From positions 20,377,501 to 20,441,500 of the forward strand of contig NC_091111.1 in the NCBI RefSeq assembly GCF_024713975.1: 64,000 nt of DNA, read 5' to 3'. A program made the translations under genes and the position numbers. Shown one piece after another: positions 1 through 10,754 of this stretch. Every line of letters starts with the position of its first letter. The first letter of the stretch is position 1. The stretch is from Paralichthys olivaceus (Eukaryota; Chordata; Actinopteri; Pleuronectiformes; Paralichthyidae). Below the pieces are notes generated by a model that was not told where the DNA came from, made no database searches, and worked only from the letters and a program-made list of their open reading frames with translations.

Positions 1-3000
1 CCTTCCAGGTCTGGTCCGACAGAATCCAGCCGAGACGTTTCGTCGGGTCGTTCCAAAAGTTCGGGTGCGTAACATCAGCCAGATTGTACATATGAAGGCA
101 GGGGGGGGAGGGCAGCGTGAGAGCATTCATTCTGAAAGTACAGGTGTGTTATACAGGTATAACCTGACTCTTCTGTGTGACTCAGGAGGTCCTTAACGGA
201 TCTGGAGCTGAAATTCAGCTGTCGGCAGCAGCATCGTTTTTAACCATCCTACAGGACGACATCATCCTGATCCACACCCACACGTACTCCATCCTGAAGA
301 CAGTCCTGCTGCACCTGAACCACCGGGACCCAGGTAACACACCTGAACCACTGACACACACCTGAACCACTCACACACAGGTAACACACCTGAACCACTC
401 ACACACAGGTAACACCTGAACCACTGACACACAGGTAACACACCTGAACCACTCACACACAGGTAACACACCTGAACCACTCACACACAGGTAACACACC
501 TGAACCACTCACACACAGGTAACACACCTGAACCACTCACACACAGGTAACACACCTGAACCACTCACACACAGGTAACACACCTGAACCACTCACACAC
601 AGGTAACACACCTGAACCACTGTTGATGTCTTTGTTTGTTATTGTCAGTTGTGAGTAACGCATGGTTGGAGACTCTGCTGTCGGCCATCAACGCTTTACC
701 TAAGGAGACCATCAAACAGGAGGTACAGTGATCAATGCTGCTGATCAATCATTTTCACCAGTCAGCAACTTGTTTGTTCAAAAGATAAGAAAGGTCTGTC
801 GCTCTCTGTTCCTGTCTGTCTCTCCAAGGTTCTGAACCCCCTCCTCCATCAGTCTCAGCTGTCTCACCCTCTTCAAGCTCGTCTCGCCAGCTGTCGAATT
901 TTAGGAAAAGTCGCCTGCAAGTTCGATTCCAACATGTGAGCAGAAGTAAAATCATTTTAATTTTCAAATGATTACTGATCAGATGAAGCTGACTGTCTCA
1001 TGTTGATGATGTCACACCTGATCCAACCATAAACAGTACATAGACACTGACTGTAAATAAAGATGGACAACATGACAGCTCTCAAAACTAAAGCTAAATC
1101 CTCTGGATCGCCCCCTGATGTCTGGCTGCAGTAAAGGTCATAAACCTCCTCCATGTTAGCAGATGGAACATATACCAAACCTTAATATCAAAGTAGACGT
1201 TAAAGCTTCAGTGTGTAGAATTTGGTGACATCTAGTGGTGACGTCGCATGTTGCAGCTGAACACCCCTCACCTCACCCTCCCCTTCCAAACATGAAAGAG
1301 AACCTGTGGTGTCCTTCGGTTGTCATAAAAATGCAAACATCAAACTCAAACCGTGTTTAGTCTGGACTACTGTAAAAAAACATGGCGGCCTCCGTGGAGA
1401 GGACCTGCTCCAGATGTAAATATGAGTTATTTAAATATAAAGGGCCCATTCTAGGGTAAAGAAAACAACAATTCAAAAATGTTGGTGATTACACACGTGC
1501 GAGAACATCACTACAATTATTTTAGATTTCTGCCAATAGATCCTTTTCACCTAAATCTTACACACTGAACCTTGAAACAAATGTTTGTCATTTCAGCTCG
1601 TTCTTCTCTCACTGATGTGTGTTCAAGTGTTTCTGATCAGTTTGGTTTAATTAGTTATTTGATGATATAGAAACAAGCTGTCAGACAAGCAAGCTGGAAG
1701 TGGATGAGCGCGTGTGGGCGGGACCTTGATGACACAGGTGCATGATCTCAACTGCACAGACTGACTGCAAATGACATCATCACCACAAGATGGCAGCGTT
1801 CGAATTCAGGATATTTTAGCTTAATTTCTGGAGGAAGTGGAGACGTGTCATCCATCTTTGTTTATCCAACACTAACAGCTGTTTTTCTGTTTATCAGAGT
1901 GAAGAAGGAGCTTCTGCCTCTTGCTCGCTCTTTATGTCAGGATGTCGAGTTCGAGGTTCGAGCCTGTATGTGCCGTCAGCTGGAGAGCATCGCCAGGGCA
2001 ACCAGGTAACCCTCATCAAACTCTAACAGAAAACAAATTGTCCAATTTTTTATTTAACAATTAATATGGACCTAACGTCTGCTGTGGTAAGAAGTTGTGT
2101 CTTTGTCCGTCTCAGGGTGGACGACACCAGGACAGAGCTGCTTCCTGAACTCGTGAAGCTCGCCAGAGATGAGGAGAGCAGCGTGCGTCTCGCTGCCTTC
2201 GACACAATCATTAATCTGATGGAGATGATCGACAACGGTGAGTCCTCAGGTGGTAACAGCTGGAGCAATGAGTTTAAGCCCCCCTCCTGTTCACAATGCC
2301 ACATTCACAGACCCCCCCCCCCTCTCTCAGATGACAGACTCCATTTGGTGGTTCCTCTGGTGATGTCGGTGTGCGAGGTGTCATCTCACAGGGATGAAAC
2401 CGTCTTGGCATCTTTGTCATTCCAGTTTGGGAAGCTGTGCAGTGGACTGGCAGGTAAGACCCAACACTGAAGTCACTCAGTAGAACCACAGACTCTTCAA
2501 TTGGAGGTTCACTGGGCACACCCAACTGGGAGGAGACCCATAACTCACTGGAGGGGCTACACATCCCATCAGGGAAGAGCTGGAAAATATGGTTGGAGAG
2601 AGGGAAGTTTAGAACACCCTGCTTTGCTGATATCCTCTGTGACCTGATCTCGGATAACCTAAAGATAATGGATGAATCGATGACCTGAGAAACCTCAGAA
2701 TGAGTACCTTGTTATTAGATGGGTGTAAAGCCATGACCATGACAGCTGTGTGATTAGGAGGTAGTTCCTGATAAGAGTGATCCCACCAAGGGACTGAGTC
2801 GATACAAGAAAGAAGAGCGACTTCAGGAACAGGCTGCCTTGTCTAGAACAGGCAGACTGGTACCCCTCCTTCAGCCAGGTGGTGCCCATCATGGTTAGTG
2901 GTTGCACAATGTGGCCCGATCTGGGACAGCCCAAAGGCATGACATGGACTACCTGCCTTCTGGGCCTACTACCTGGTGGCTTTGTGTGTTGACAGTGCTC

Positions 3001-6000
3001 ATGAATCAAAAAGATGTTTAGAGCAGCCACCTTTTTTTGCTTCTCTGAGTGTCGTCCTGGAGAAGATGTCACTAAAGGTCTGAGATGCTGTCATGGATGA
3101 TGTATTTGAAACCTGGATTAGGGGAATGTTCTGCTCCATCTGCTGTTTGTTAGTGGATTCATTACATGTGTGGCTGTATGTCTTGGCTACTTAGATGCAG
3201 ATCTGTTGGCTAATCTCCACCTGGTGGTAAGGGGGAATCAAATGGTGGTAGCTGCTGGTCAGACCGGCTGACCTTACACAAAAAGTGACATCTCACCACA
3301 ATGTTTCCCTTTAGGCTGGTTGGTCCAGGGGACTCTAAAGTAGCAGACAGTAATTAGGAGGTCAGGTGACCTGGACTGAGGATAGTTTCAGACAATGGAA
3401 GGAACACTTGACAGATGCATTCTCCATAGAGGAATGGGAAGACTTTATGAACTGAAAGATGGTGGTTCCCAGATTTAAAAGGTCAGAGCGAAGAGCTTCA
3501 GCGATCAAGGAATCTCAGCTTCTCTCTCTTTCTATGTGCTAGATCAGGAGACCAGCTGTTACTCTTGCAGGAATCAAGGAGGGGTCATTGGACATCCAGT
3601 CTAAATGTGTTTTAATGTTATTATTGGGAGTTGGACTCCTGTCACACATTCATGTTCGTGTGAACAGGATCAGAAGGTTCAGTCCCGTGTGTGTTTTTAC
3701 AGCGACTTCAGGACTGAGGAGTCATGATGTTTTGAGGAGTTACTTTGTTTCAGGCTCTCTGTCAGATGAGCAGAAGGCCCGGTTGCTGCAGAGGTTTAAG
3801 GTGCTGTGTGTCACCGGTCTGCAGACTGAAGAAAAACTGACAACTGACATCAATGAGTCGAAGATGATTCGCTGCAACTGCTGCTACAACTTACCGGTAA
3901 GTGTCTCCCCCCCCCACACACACAGTTCAGTCATTTGGATACTTGATCAAACTTTGAACTGTGTCTCTCTTTCTGAAGGCCATGATGGTGTTTGCTGATT
4001 CCGCCCACTTCCTGCCAGAACTCTACCCGTCTTTTTCCGCTCTTTGTTGTGACCCCGACGTCTGCGTTCGTCGAAGCGCTGCAGCCAGTTTCCACCAGGT
4101 CAGATTATACTGAAGCTAATGTTTGTCCTTAGGGTTCATCTCTGAGGAGCAGGAAGGAGATTCAGGGATTGATGACCAGTTTTTAAGAGGTTGCTAATAT
4201 CACAATCATAGTTGTTAATGAAAGAAAGAAGCAGTTCAGTTTTGAACGTTTCAGTGCTTCGGCTGCGAATAGTTTCTCACCTCGTCCTCACCTGCCAGGT
4301 GGTGAAGCTGCTCGGTTCAAATGTCCAGGTGCTTCACAAAGAGCTTCTGGTTCTGCTGCAGGACGACGCTCTGGAGGTGAGAAGTCACAGTTTTAAAACA
4401 TCAGCTGCTGTTTGTGTGTCATCAGCACACTGTTGTCGTGTTTTGGTTTTATTTTATAATGTGTCAATCATTAAACAGCAGCTCAGAACAAACACTGCTA
4501 CGATGTATTTGAGATGTGAGTTTTTGTGTGCTGGAGCTTCTGTTGTCATTGTTGAGGTTCTGGATGCTCTGATGAATCACCTGGAGGAAACTCTGGAGGC
4601 GGTTCTGTCTAGAGGAGAGAACCTGATGTTGGACAACCCGGTGAGAAAACAAACCTCCCGCCTTAAGATCTTTGCACACAAGTCTGTATTTTTCATGCTC
4701 ACGTTGTGTCACGTTTACTTAGCAACTAACCTTTGTCTGTCGTTAGAGTCTTCAGAACAGGTTTTTGTTGTTTGAGCTGTTAAGGATGAACTGGATCAGT
4801 TTTGTTCTTTTAAATGTTTGGTGGTTGTGAATCAAACTGAATCACTGAAGTCCTGAAACAGACTTTAAACGATCAGAGAATTTCTGAGCTCTTTTATCAG
4901 AAGATGAAATTCTTCCTGAATTGTTCCTGAATCTTCTCCGGAGTGGGTGGAACCAATGTTTTCTTTTTCTTTTTAAAGACTCACTGCTCCATTTTATGTC
5001 CTTGTGTGAAAAGACCTTTAGTCTTTGTTTCTCTTCCTGCTTCTCTAATCATCCACATTCTTTGCTCGCTTATCATCAGTTCCCGGAGCTGCTGGCGGCC
5101 CTCTTTTCGGCGGAGCAGAAGGTCGGATGTTCTCTGCGTTGGCGGCTGCATGAGAAGCTGCTGCAGCGTTACAGCTGCCTGGCCAGACTGCTCCCTGGAG
5201 ATGTGCTGCACCAGAGCTTCTCCCCTCGCATCTTCATCATCCTCACCACCAATGTCGGCACCACAAGACAACACAAGACGTGACATGATGCAACAGGTAG
5301 AGCAGTCGAACAGACGGGTTAATTCTCCTCTGGTGTTGTGGTTGCAGAAGGTGTTGCCTGTGCAGAAGGAGGCAGCTCGAACGTTCTGCACATTTCTCCG
5401 TTACAACCGCAAACAGGAGCAGCGTCGGGAGATGATGGAGCGACTGATCCAAGGTCAGAACACCCTGGTCCTGCAGTCTCAGGTGCACTGAGTACGTCAC
5501 CTGTGAACAGGTGACCTCAGGTACCTCAGTGAAGTATTTTTAAAAGATTTTTAACTCCTTAACTCCAGTATGACAGACATGGTCATACTGTGAAAACATG
5601 TCAGAACATCTTGGGGAAACAGATCAGTGATGGTTTGTGTCTGATCCTCAGATCTGGCTCAAGGTCGGAGCTACTGGAACCGACTGAGGTTTCTCGACAT
5701 TTGTCAAACAGCCACTGAGATTTTCTCCAGAAAATACTTCAACAAACACTTTTTTATTCCTGCGCTGCAGCTGGTGCACGACCCCGTCGCCAACGTCAGG
5801 TACAAATGTCCACCTGTCTGTCTGTTCACCTGTCTGTCTGACTGACATACCTGTCTGTCTGTTCACCTGTCTGTCTGACTGACACACCTGTCCGACTGTT
5901 CACCTGTCAGGTACAAGCTGTGCCAGTTGTTGCCAAGGTTACGCTCGTCACTCTGCATGCCAGCTGACAAACAGCTGTTGCAAAAACTTGACTTCTGCGT

Positions 6001-9000
6001 CCAGAAGCTTCTGTGCAGAGAGACAGATAAAGACGTGGTGGCGACGATCCGTAAGGTAACGTCCTCATCACTTGTCTGTCTGTCCAACTATCTTTGTGTC
6101 TTGGACAATGAACTGAACAACAGATTTACTGTGTTTTTCAGACAGTGTTGGAACTGGACAAACTGGACCTCAAAGAACCTGTGAGCCGCTTTTCATCAAC
6201 ACTTGTTGAATTATTTGTTTGGTTTGTTGCTGTGGCCAGTTCTACTAAGTGAGTTCAACACATCTAGCATATCTTTCCGATATCCCAGTGAACTTAACCT
6301 AACAATCACAGCCAGGCTCAGTGGTCACATGGGGCTGGTTATTAACTTGTTAGTTAATCCAGGTTTTACTACTTTAGATATGACCATGTGCACATTAAAG
6401 GGGCGGGGTTTGCTGCATATGACCATCATAGACAAGTTTGACTGACAGCAGAGCCTCATATTTCATAACCATGATCAAACTGTTACTACGACTTAAAGAA
6501 TCACTAAGTACTAAAGTATGTGTGGTTCTCCTCCACTAACACTCCCAGTACATCAGTATCAGTAAGTGAAGTACATGCAGACAGTGGTACTGTGAGTACT
6601 TTGCTCCTACAGGTCAGGTTGGTTCTGTTGAAGCTCCAGCAGCTGACAAAGGTTCATCCTCTGAGGAGAATCTAGATCTTTCAGAAACTCCTCAGAGGAT
6701 CTCAAAGGATCTTGTGGGTCTCTGAAGACCCTGGTCCTCCTCAGAGACTGGAACGATCCACAGCAGCTCCACGATCCTAAATAAAGACTGTCTCTCAGAC
6801 AGTTACATCATGGTTCAAAGGAGGGGAGTGGTCAGTGGGCGGAGCTTTTAAACAGTTTGATCTCTTATCTCCAACTTAACCTGGAGCAGGTCAGCTGTTC
6901 AGCATAGGTTACCATGGTGATTTACCCAATAACAAGGGAACGAGCTTCATAGGGCCCGGAAACCCATAGGCGCAAATCCAGCTTCGTAGTATAGGACCAT
7001 CGTTGTTGTTGTTTCCGTTGTCGGGTAACCCCCACCGTGTTTGCTCAGTTTCATAAGAGACAGGAGAGAGACGTTCTGGACCAAAAGAAGGAGAAGGAGG
7101 AGACTCTGCTGCTGGAGATGGTGAGTGTGAACACAACGGTTAATCCTCAGTCTGAGTCATCGTCAGTTGTAATGATGTTTCCTCTGTGTTCAGGAACAGC
7201 TGGAGCGACAACAGACTGACGGAAAACTCATCGCTGAACCACAAACGGACAGAAAACGTGAGCATGAAAAAGAAAACATAAAGACGAAATGACTTTCATG
7301 TGAACTTGAGGTTTGTGATGTAATCGATAAGTTTATTGACCCGTCATCGTGTTTCGTGTGTGAAACATCGACCTTCGACAGGAAGAGAAAGTAAAACCTG
7401 TCTCTCTGCAACTAAATCCATGTCCATGTCCTCATCTGGAAATGCCTCATCATCTGGTAAGACAGAAAAACGTTTGATCAGTATCTTCTCCACCATATGT
7501 GAAACCAACGTGTTGGGAGTTAATACGATTTTCAGAGTGTAGATGAGTGTAAAAGAAGCTAGTCCTTAGAACCTGGAGATGAATCAGAACCTTAAGGTGG
7601 AACTACTACAAGGATAGAATGATGTTCCTTTTTCTAACAGGTAAAGAGATGAGGAAGGCTAAACTGTCACGGAGTCGATCTCTCAGCAGTCAGTCGACAA
7701 CAACCAAACCTGCCAACTCAGAACGACCACTGTAAGACCATCGGACCTCCGTGACTTTTACTAGTGAAGGACGAACTAGTTTCCAGTGTTCTAAATGTCC
7801 TGTTCTTTGGTTCTTTGATTCAGGAAGGTTAAGGAGCTGAGCAGCACATCTGGACCCGGGAAGTCCTCCATGTTACAGAGCAAAGGTACCACATCTTTAC
7901 ATCCACCACATAATTCCTCAGCTGCTCAGGACTGTTCACCTCTTCAGTTTTTCATCACTTGCCTTGTTTTATAGACAGCTCTTTGAGGAACGCCCACTTC
8001 AATTTGTCAACCCAGTCAACCTCATCCATGCCAGTCCTGATCCGCAGCAACACCACAAGCCTCCTGGACAGGGCAGGTACTTTGGACCACAGAACCAGTT
8101 CCATAGACCAGAGAACCAGTTATATAGACCAGAGAGACCACAGGACGAGTACCTTGGAGCAGCGCAGTAAAACAATGGAGCGGAGTTGCGGGGTTAAGGA
8201 CAATCAGTCCAGAAAGTTGTCAACGTGAGTTCTCTACTAAGATAAGTTCATAGTTGGAACCTAAGCCAGGGCCCTGAACTATGAAGCCGAACTTGTGGTT
8301 ATCACTTAACTTCAGGTTTAATTCAGAGTTTTCAGTCCTACGAAGCTCGTTCCCTTGTTATCAGAGTAAATCGCCATGGTAACATGCTGAACAGCTGACC
8401 TGCTCCAGGTTAAGTCGGAGATAAGAGATTATACAGCTCCGCCCACTGACCACTCCCCTCCTTTGAACCATGACATCATGTTGTTATCGTGGAGCTGCTG
8501 TGGATCGTTCCAGTCTCTGAGGAGGACCAGGGTCTTCAGAGACCCACCAGATCCTCTGAGATCCTCTGAGGAGTTTCTGAAAGATCTAGATTCTCCTCAG
8601 AGGATGAACCTTTGTCAGCTGCTGGAGCTTCAACAGAACCAACCTGACCTGTAGGAGCAAAGTACTCACAGTACCACAGACTGTCTACATGTACTTCACT
8701 TACTGATACTGATGTACTGGGAGTGTGAGCGGAGGAGAACCACACATATTTCACTTTTAATGCTGTAGTAATAACAGTTGGATCCTCATTGTGAAATATG
8801 AGCCTCTGCTGTCAGTCAAACTTGTTTGTGATTGGTCATATGCAGTAAACTCCGCCCCTTAATGTGCACACACTTATATCTAAAGTAGTAAAACCTGGAT
8901 TCATTTAACAAGTAATAACCAGCCCCATGTGACCACTGAGCCTGACTGTTTGTTAGGTTAAGTTCACCGCGTTAAACTGAAAGTTGAACGAGCTTCCTGG

Positions 9001-9383
9001 AACCTGGTCAAAAACATGTATAGTCTAAGTTTATCCCAGACTTAATTCAGGTCCTTGTCTATTTAATCCTGGTTTTGTTCTGATGTTAGCCTGACTGTTT
9101 ACCCTCTTTTAGCCCCTTGTTTTGAAACTGAAATAATGATGAACTAATAATTAGATTTGTTTTAATAATTGAATTAGCTTAGTTTAGTTCTCTTTTATAA
9201 CTATCATAGTCTAGTTAGCTTAGTTTAGTTAGCCTGGTTTGGTTAGCTTGGTTTAGTCGCTCTATTAATGTTTAAACTGCAAACAGAAATGTCAGATTCT
9301 CCAGTTTTGACAAATTACCGTCTTTCCTAATCAACAGAAACAGGAAGTCAAACTCTTTCAGTGTCCAGTCGGGACGAGATTAA
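1..9383 (+). CDS. ppp4r4: PPP4R4, protein phosphatase 4 regulatory subunit 4 (5' partial, 23 exons visible)
   Basis: Regulatory, HEAT-repeat subunit that binds the PP4 catalytic subunit, mainly cytoplasmic by family knowledge. Exons seen: 1-64, 186-333, 649-722, 829-935, 1898-2005, 2116-2237, 2331-2453, 3754-3896, 3979-4098, 4299-4376, 4557-4640, 5080-5253, 5348-5453, 5652-5799, 5911-6055, 6142-6180, 7049-7120, 7194-7257, 7382-7456, 7641-7731, 7824-7885, 7975-8224, 9338-9383. Phases are continuous and give about 813 residues ending in TAA; the human protein is about 873, so some 60-80 N-terminal residues lie left of the window. HEAT-like helices carry conserved runs such as FLRYNRKQEQR, LPKETIKQE and HDPVANVR. 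After a charged coiled-coil stretch (RQERDVLDQKKEKEE) the tail is Ser/Thr-rich and poorly conserved, ending RKSNSFSVQSGRD. The neighbour downstream is a SERPINA10-type gene, as in human. Confidence 0.93.
334..618. repeat. 28-bp intronic minisatellite starting exactly at a splice donor
   Basis: About ten head-to-tail units fill the intron after the ppp4r4 exon that ends at 333. Each unit begins GTAACACACCTGAACCAC and ends CACACACAG, so every unit rebuilds CAG|GTAAC, the sequence of the true exon-intron junction. See the finding on multiplied donors. Confidence 0.95.
1199..1572. mobile_element. MITE-like dispersed element in a ppp4r4 intron
   Basis: About 370 bp bounded by imperfect terminal inverted repeats: the left end reads GCTTCAGTGTGTAGAATTTG and the right end, reversed, reads GGTTCAGTGTGTAAGATTTA. 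The interior (CATCTAGTGGTGACGT, AACATGGCGGCCTCCGT, CTGCCAATAGATCC) is familiar from many spiny-rayed fish genomes as a non-autonomous repeat. There is no open frame. I could not settle a target-site duplication. Confidence 0.75.
2500..2680 (+). mobile_element. Degenerate 3' end of a teleost non-LTR retrotransposon
   Basis: The run GGGAGGAGACCCATAACTCA, then GAGAGAGGGAAGT, then GACCTGATCTCGGATAACC and AAGATAATGGATG matches the common fish LINE tail that ends in CCCGGATAAGCGGAAGAAAATGGATGG. It is decayed and has no open frame. It lies in the ppp4r4 intron 2454-3753; the rest of that intron (2700-3560) may be more of the same kind of decayed repeat, but I cannot place it. Confidence 0.6.
5800..5910. 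repeat. Short duplicated unit filling a 111-bp ppp4r4 intron
   Basis: The intron is built almost wholly of CACCTGTCTGTCTG and ACTGACAYACCTGTCTGTCTG units repeated two to three times. Its two splice junctions carry the same 11 bases, GTCAGGTACAA, at 5795-5805 and 5906-5916. Confidence 0.8.
6234..6998 (-). mobile_element. Harbinger-like non-autonomous element, copy 1
   Basis: About 765 bp in the ppp4r4 intron 6181-7048, occupying nearly all of it. The ends read GGCCAGTTCTACTAAGTGAG on the left and, reversed, GGTCCTATACTACGAAGCTG on the right. On the minus strand it carries the same reading frame as copies 2 and 4, with RVFRDPQDPLRSSEEFL near its middle and ending LLELQQNQPDL then a stop; in this copy the 5' part of the frame with its ATG is lost. 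RVFRDxxDPL resembles the N-terminal part of PIF/Harbinger transposases, known from the family. Confidence 0.75.
8269..9009 (+). mobile_element. Harbinger-like non-autonomous element, copy 2
   Basis: Opposite orientation to copy 1 and about 740 bp, in the ppp4r4 intron 8225-9337. It begins GGGCCCTGAACTATGAAGCC and fades near GAGCTTCCTGGAACCTGGTC. It carries a 63-codon open frame at 8463-8654 that begins MNHDIMLLSWSCCGSFQSLR and ends LLELQQNQPDL. Copy 4 keeps the same frame with only three visible residue changes. Confidence 0.78.
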
Positions 9384-10754
9384 GATGATGATGTCATTGT
9401 ACCTCCACCAGACCATCAGCCAATCAGCAGGAAGTGAGCAGTTTGAGGACATTACCCAGAGTGCAACAGGACATCATCTCTGTCTTACAGTGACTAACAG
9501 ATCTACTGTATTCAAATGATCTCATCCAATCATCTGATAGGTTCAGTAAATGCAACACATTCAAACTGTTACTGTGTTCTTATTGGTTGTTGATTTCACA
9601 TGCCGACATGTGATTGGTTAGATGAACATCCTGTCAGGTTTCACAGCTGAACATTTCTACAGATGTTATTTAATAATCATATTGAACAGTTTTAATAAAA
9701 ATGGACCAATCACAGCCAGGTGTTTCCCAGCATGCACTGAGCCCCAGAACCTGCTGCACTCAGGATTAAAGCGGAAGTCACACGGTTGTCCTTTTTAAAA
9801 CTTGAAAACCTGATTTATTACATTTTTGTTTAGTTGGAAGTGACACCACTGCTGGCTGTTGAGAAGGTTGGAACAGGTGATGTCACAGTGACATCACAGG
9901 TGAGGTTTGATTTCATGTTGGTCAGTTTGTGAAAAAACTCCAAAGGTAAAGTGACATATTTTAATGTTTTATAGTGATTTACTGCAGTACAGTACGAATA
10001 ATTAACAACAACAGTACGTTTAAGTCATGAACTATAAATGGTTCTCATGTGTTCATATTTGATAACATGCTCATGATCATGCTAACATGCTAATTAGCTG
10101 CAGATTGAAACAGGTTGACCTTCTCCTCAGTTTTTCAGTCGCCAGATACTTTGAGATGTTTCCAAACAAAGTCTCAGTTAAAATAAAATAAGTTGGTTAA
10201 AGTAAATCCACGGATGTGAGTCTGTATAGAACAAGCGCAGCGTGCGGAACCTCAGTGTTTACAAACCTTTGACCCCTGAGCCTCCATCCCTGGTCAAAAA
10301 CCACAGGGATTTTTATATCCTTTAATTTACCACCATGTTCTGAGCTAAATGCTAACAGCTGATGTTTAGCAGGTGTAACGATCACCATCATTAGCATGAT
10401 AGCATGCTAACATGAGCTATTAAGGAGTAAATACGGGGTTGATCAGGCTGAAGGGAAAGTCGATGATAATGGCGGTAAACATAAGTCTGAGTGTAAATAC
10501 ACCTGTTGAAACATAATGAAAACAACAGCGGCTATTTTCAGTTTTATGTTAATCGTCTCAGGACCGTTCAGATTTATCTCGCGACCCCTCGAGGGGTCCT
10601 GACCCTCAGGTTGATTAACACAAAAAGCTTCTAACTACAGAATCTACTGACACTAAATGAACATTAGAAGTTAGTAAACCTGCAGAGTCATCGTTTCATT
10701 GTTAAAATGTAAAGTTTGATGCGTGTGACTCGGGTGGGTGTGGCTTAGCAACCA
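9384..10754. other. 3' region between ppp4r4 and the serpin, no gene seen
   Basis: Holds the ppp4r4 3' untranslated region up to about 9715 and, on the other strand, the serpin 3' region. The rest is plain A+T-rich sequence with no supported open frame, repeat or RNA gene. Confidence 0.6.
9694..9699 (+). terminator. Poly(A) signal of ppp4r4
   Basis: AATAAA lies 311 bases after the ppp4r4 stop codon, on the coding strand. No other gene on this strand is near, so it is the likely cleavage signal of ppp4r4. Confidence 0.55.

Noticed and set aside
334-618. CRISPR-like array of 28-bp repeats
   Set aside because: There are no unique spacers; units are head to tail in a vertebrate intron. The same holds for all other arrays here.
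2695-3072. 125-codon minus-strand frame in a ppp4r4 intron
   Set aside because: It lies next to a decayed retrotransposon tail and has no recognisable protein features.
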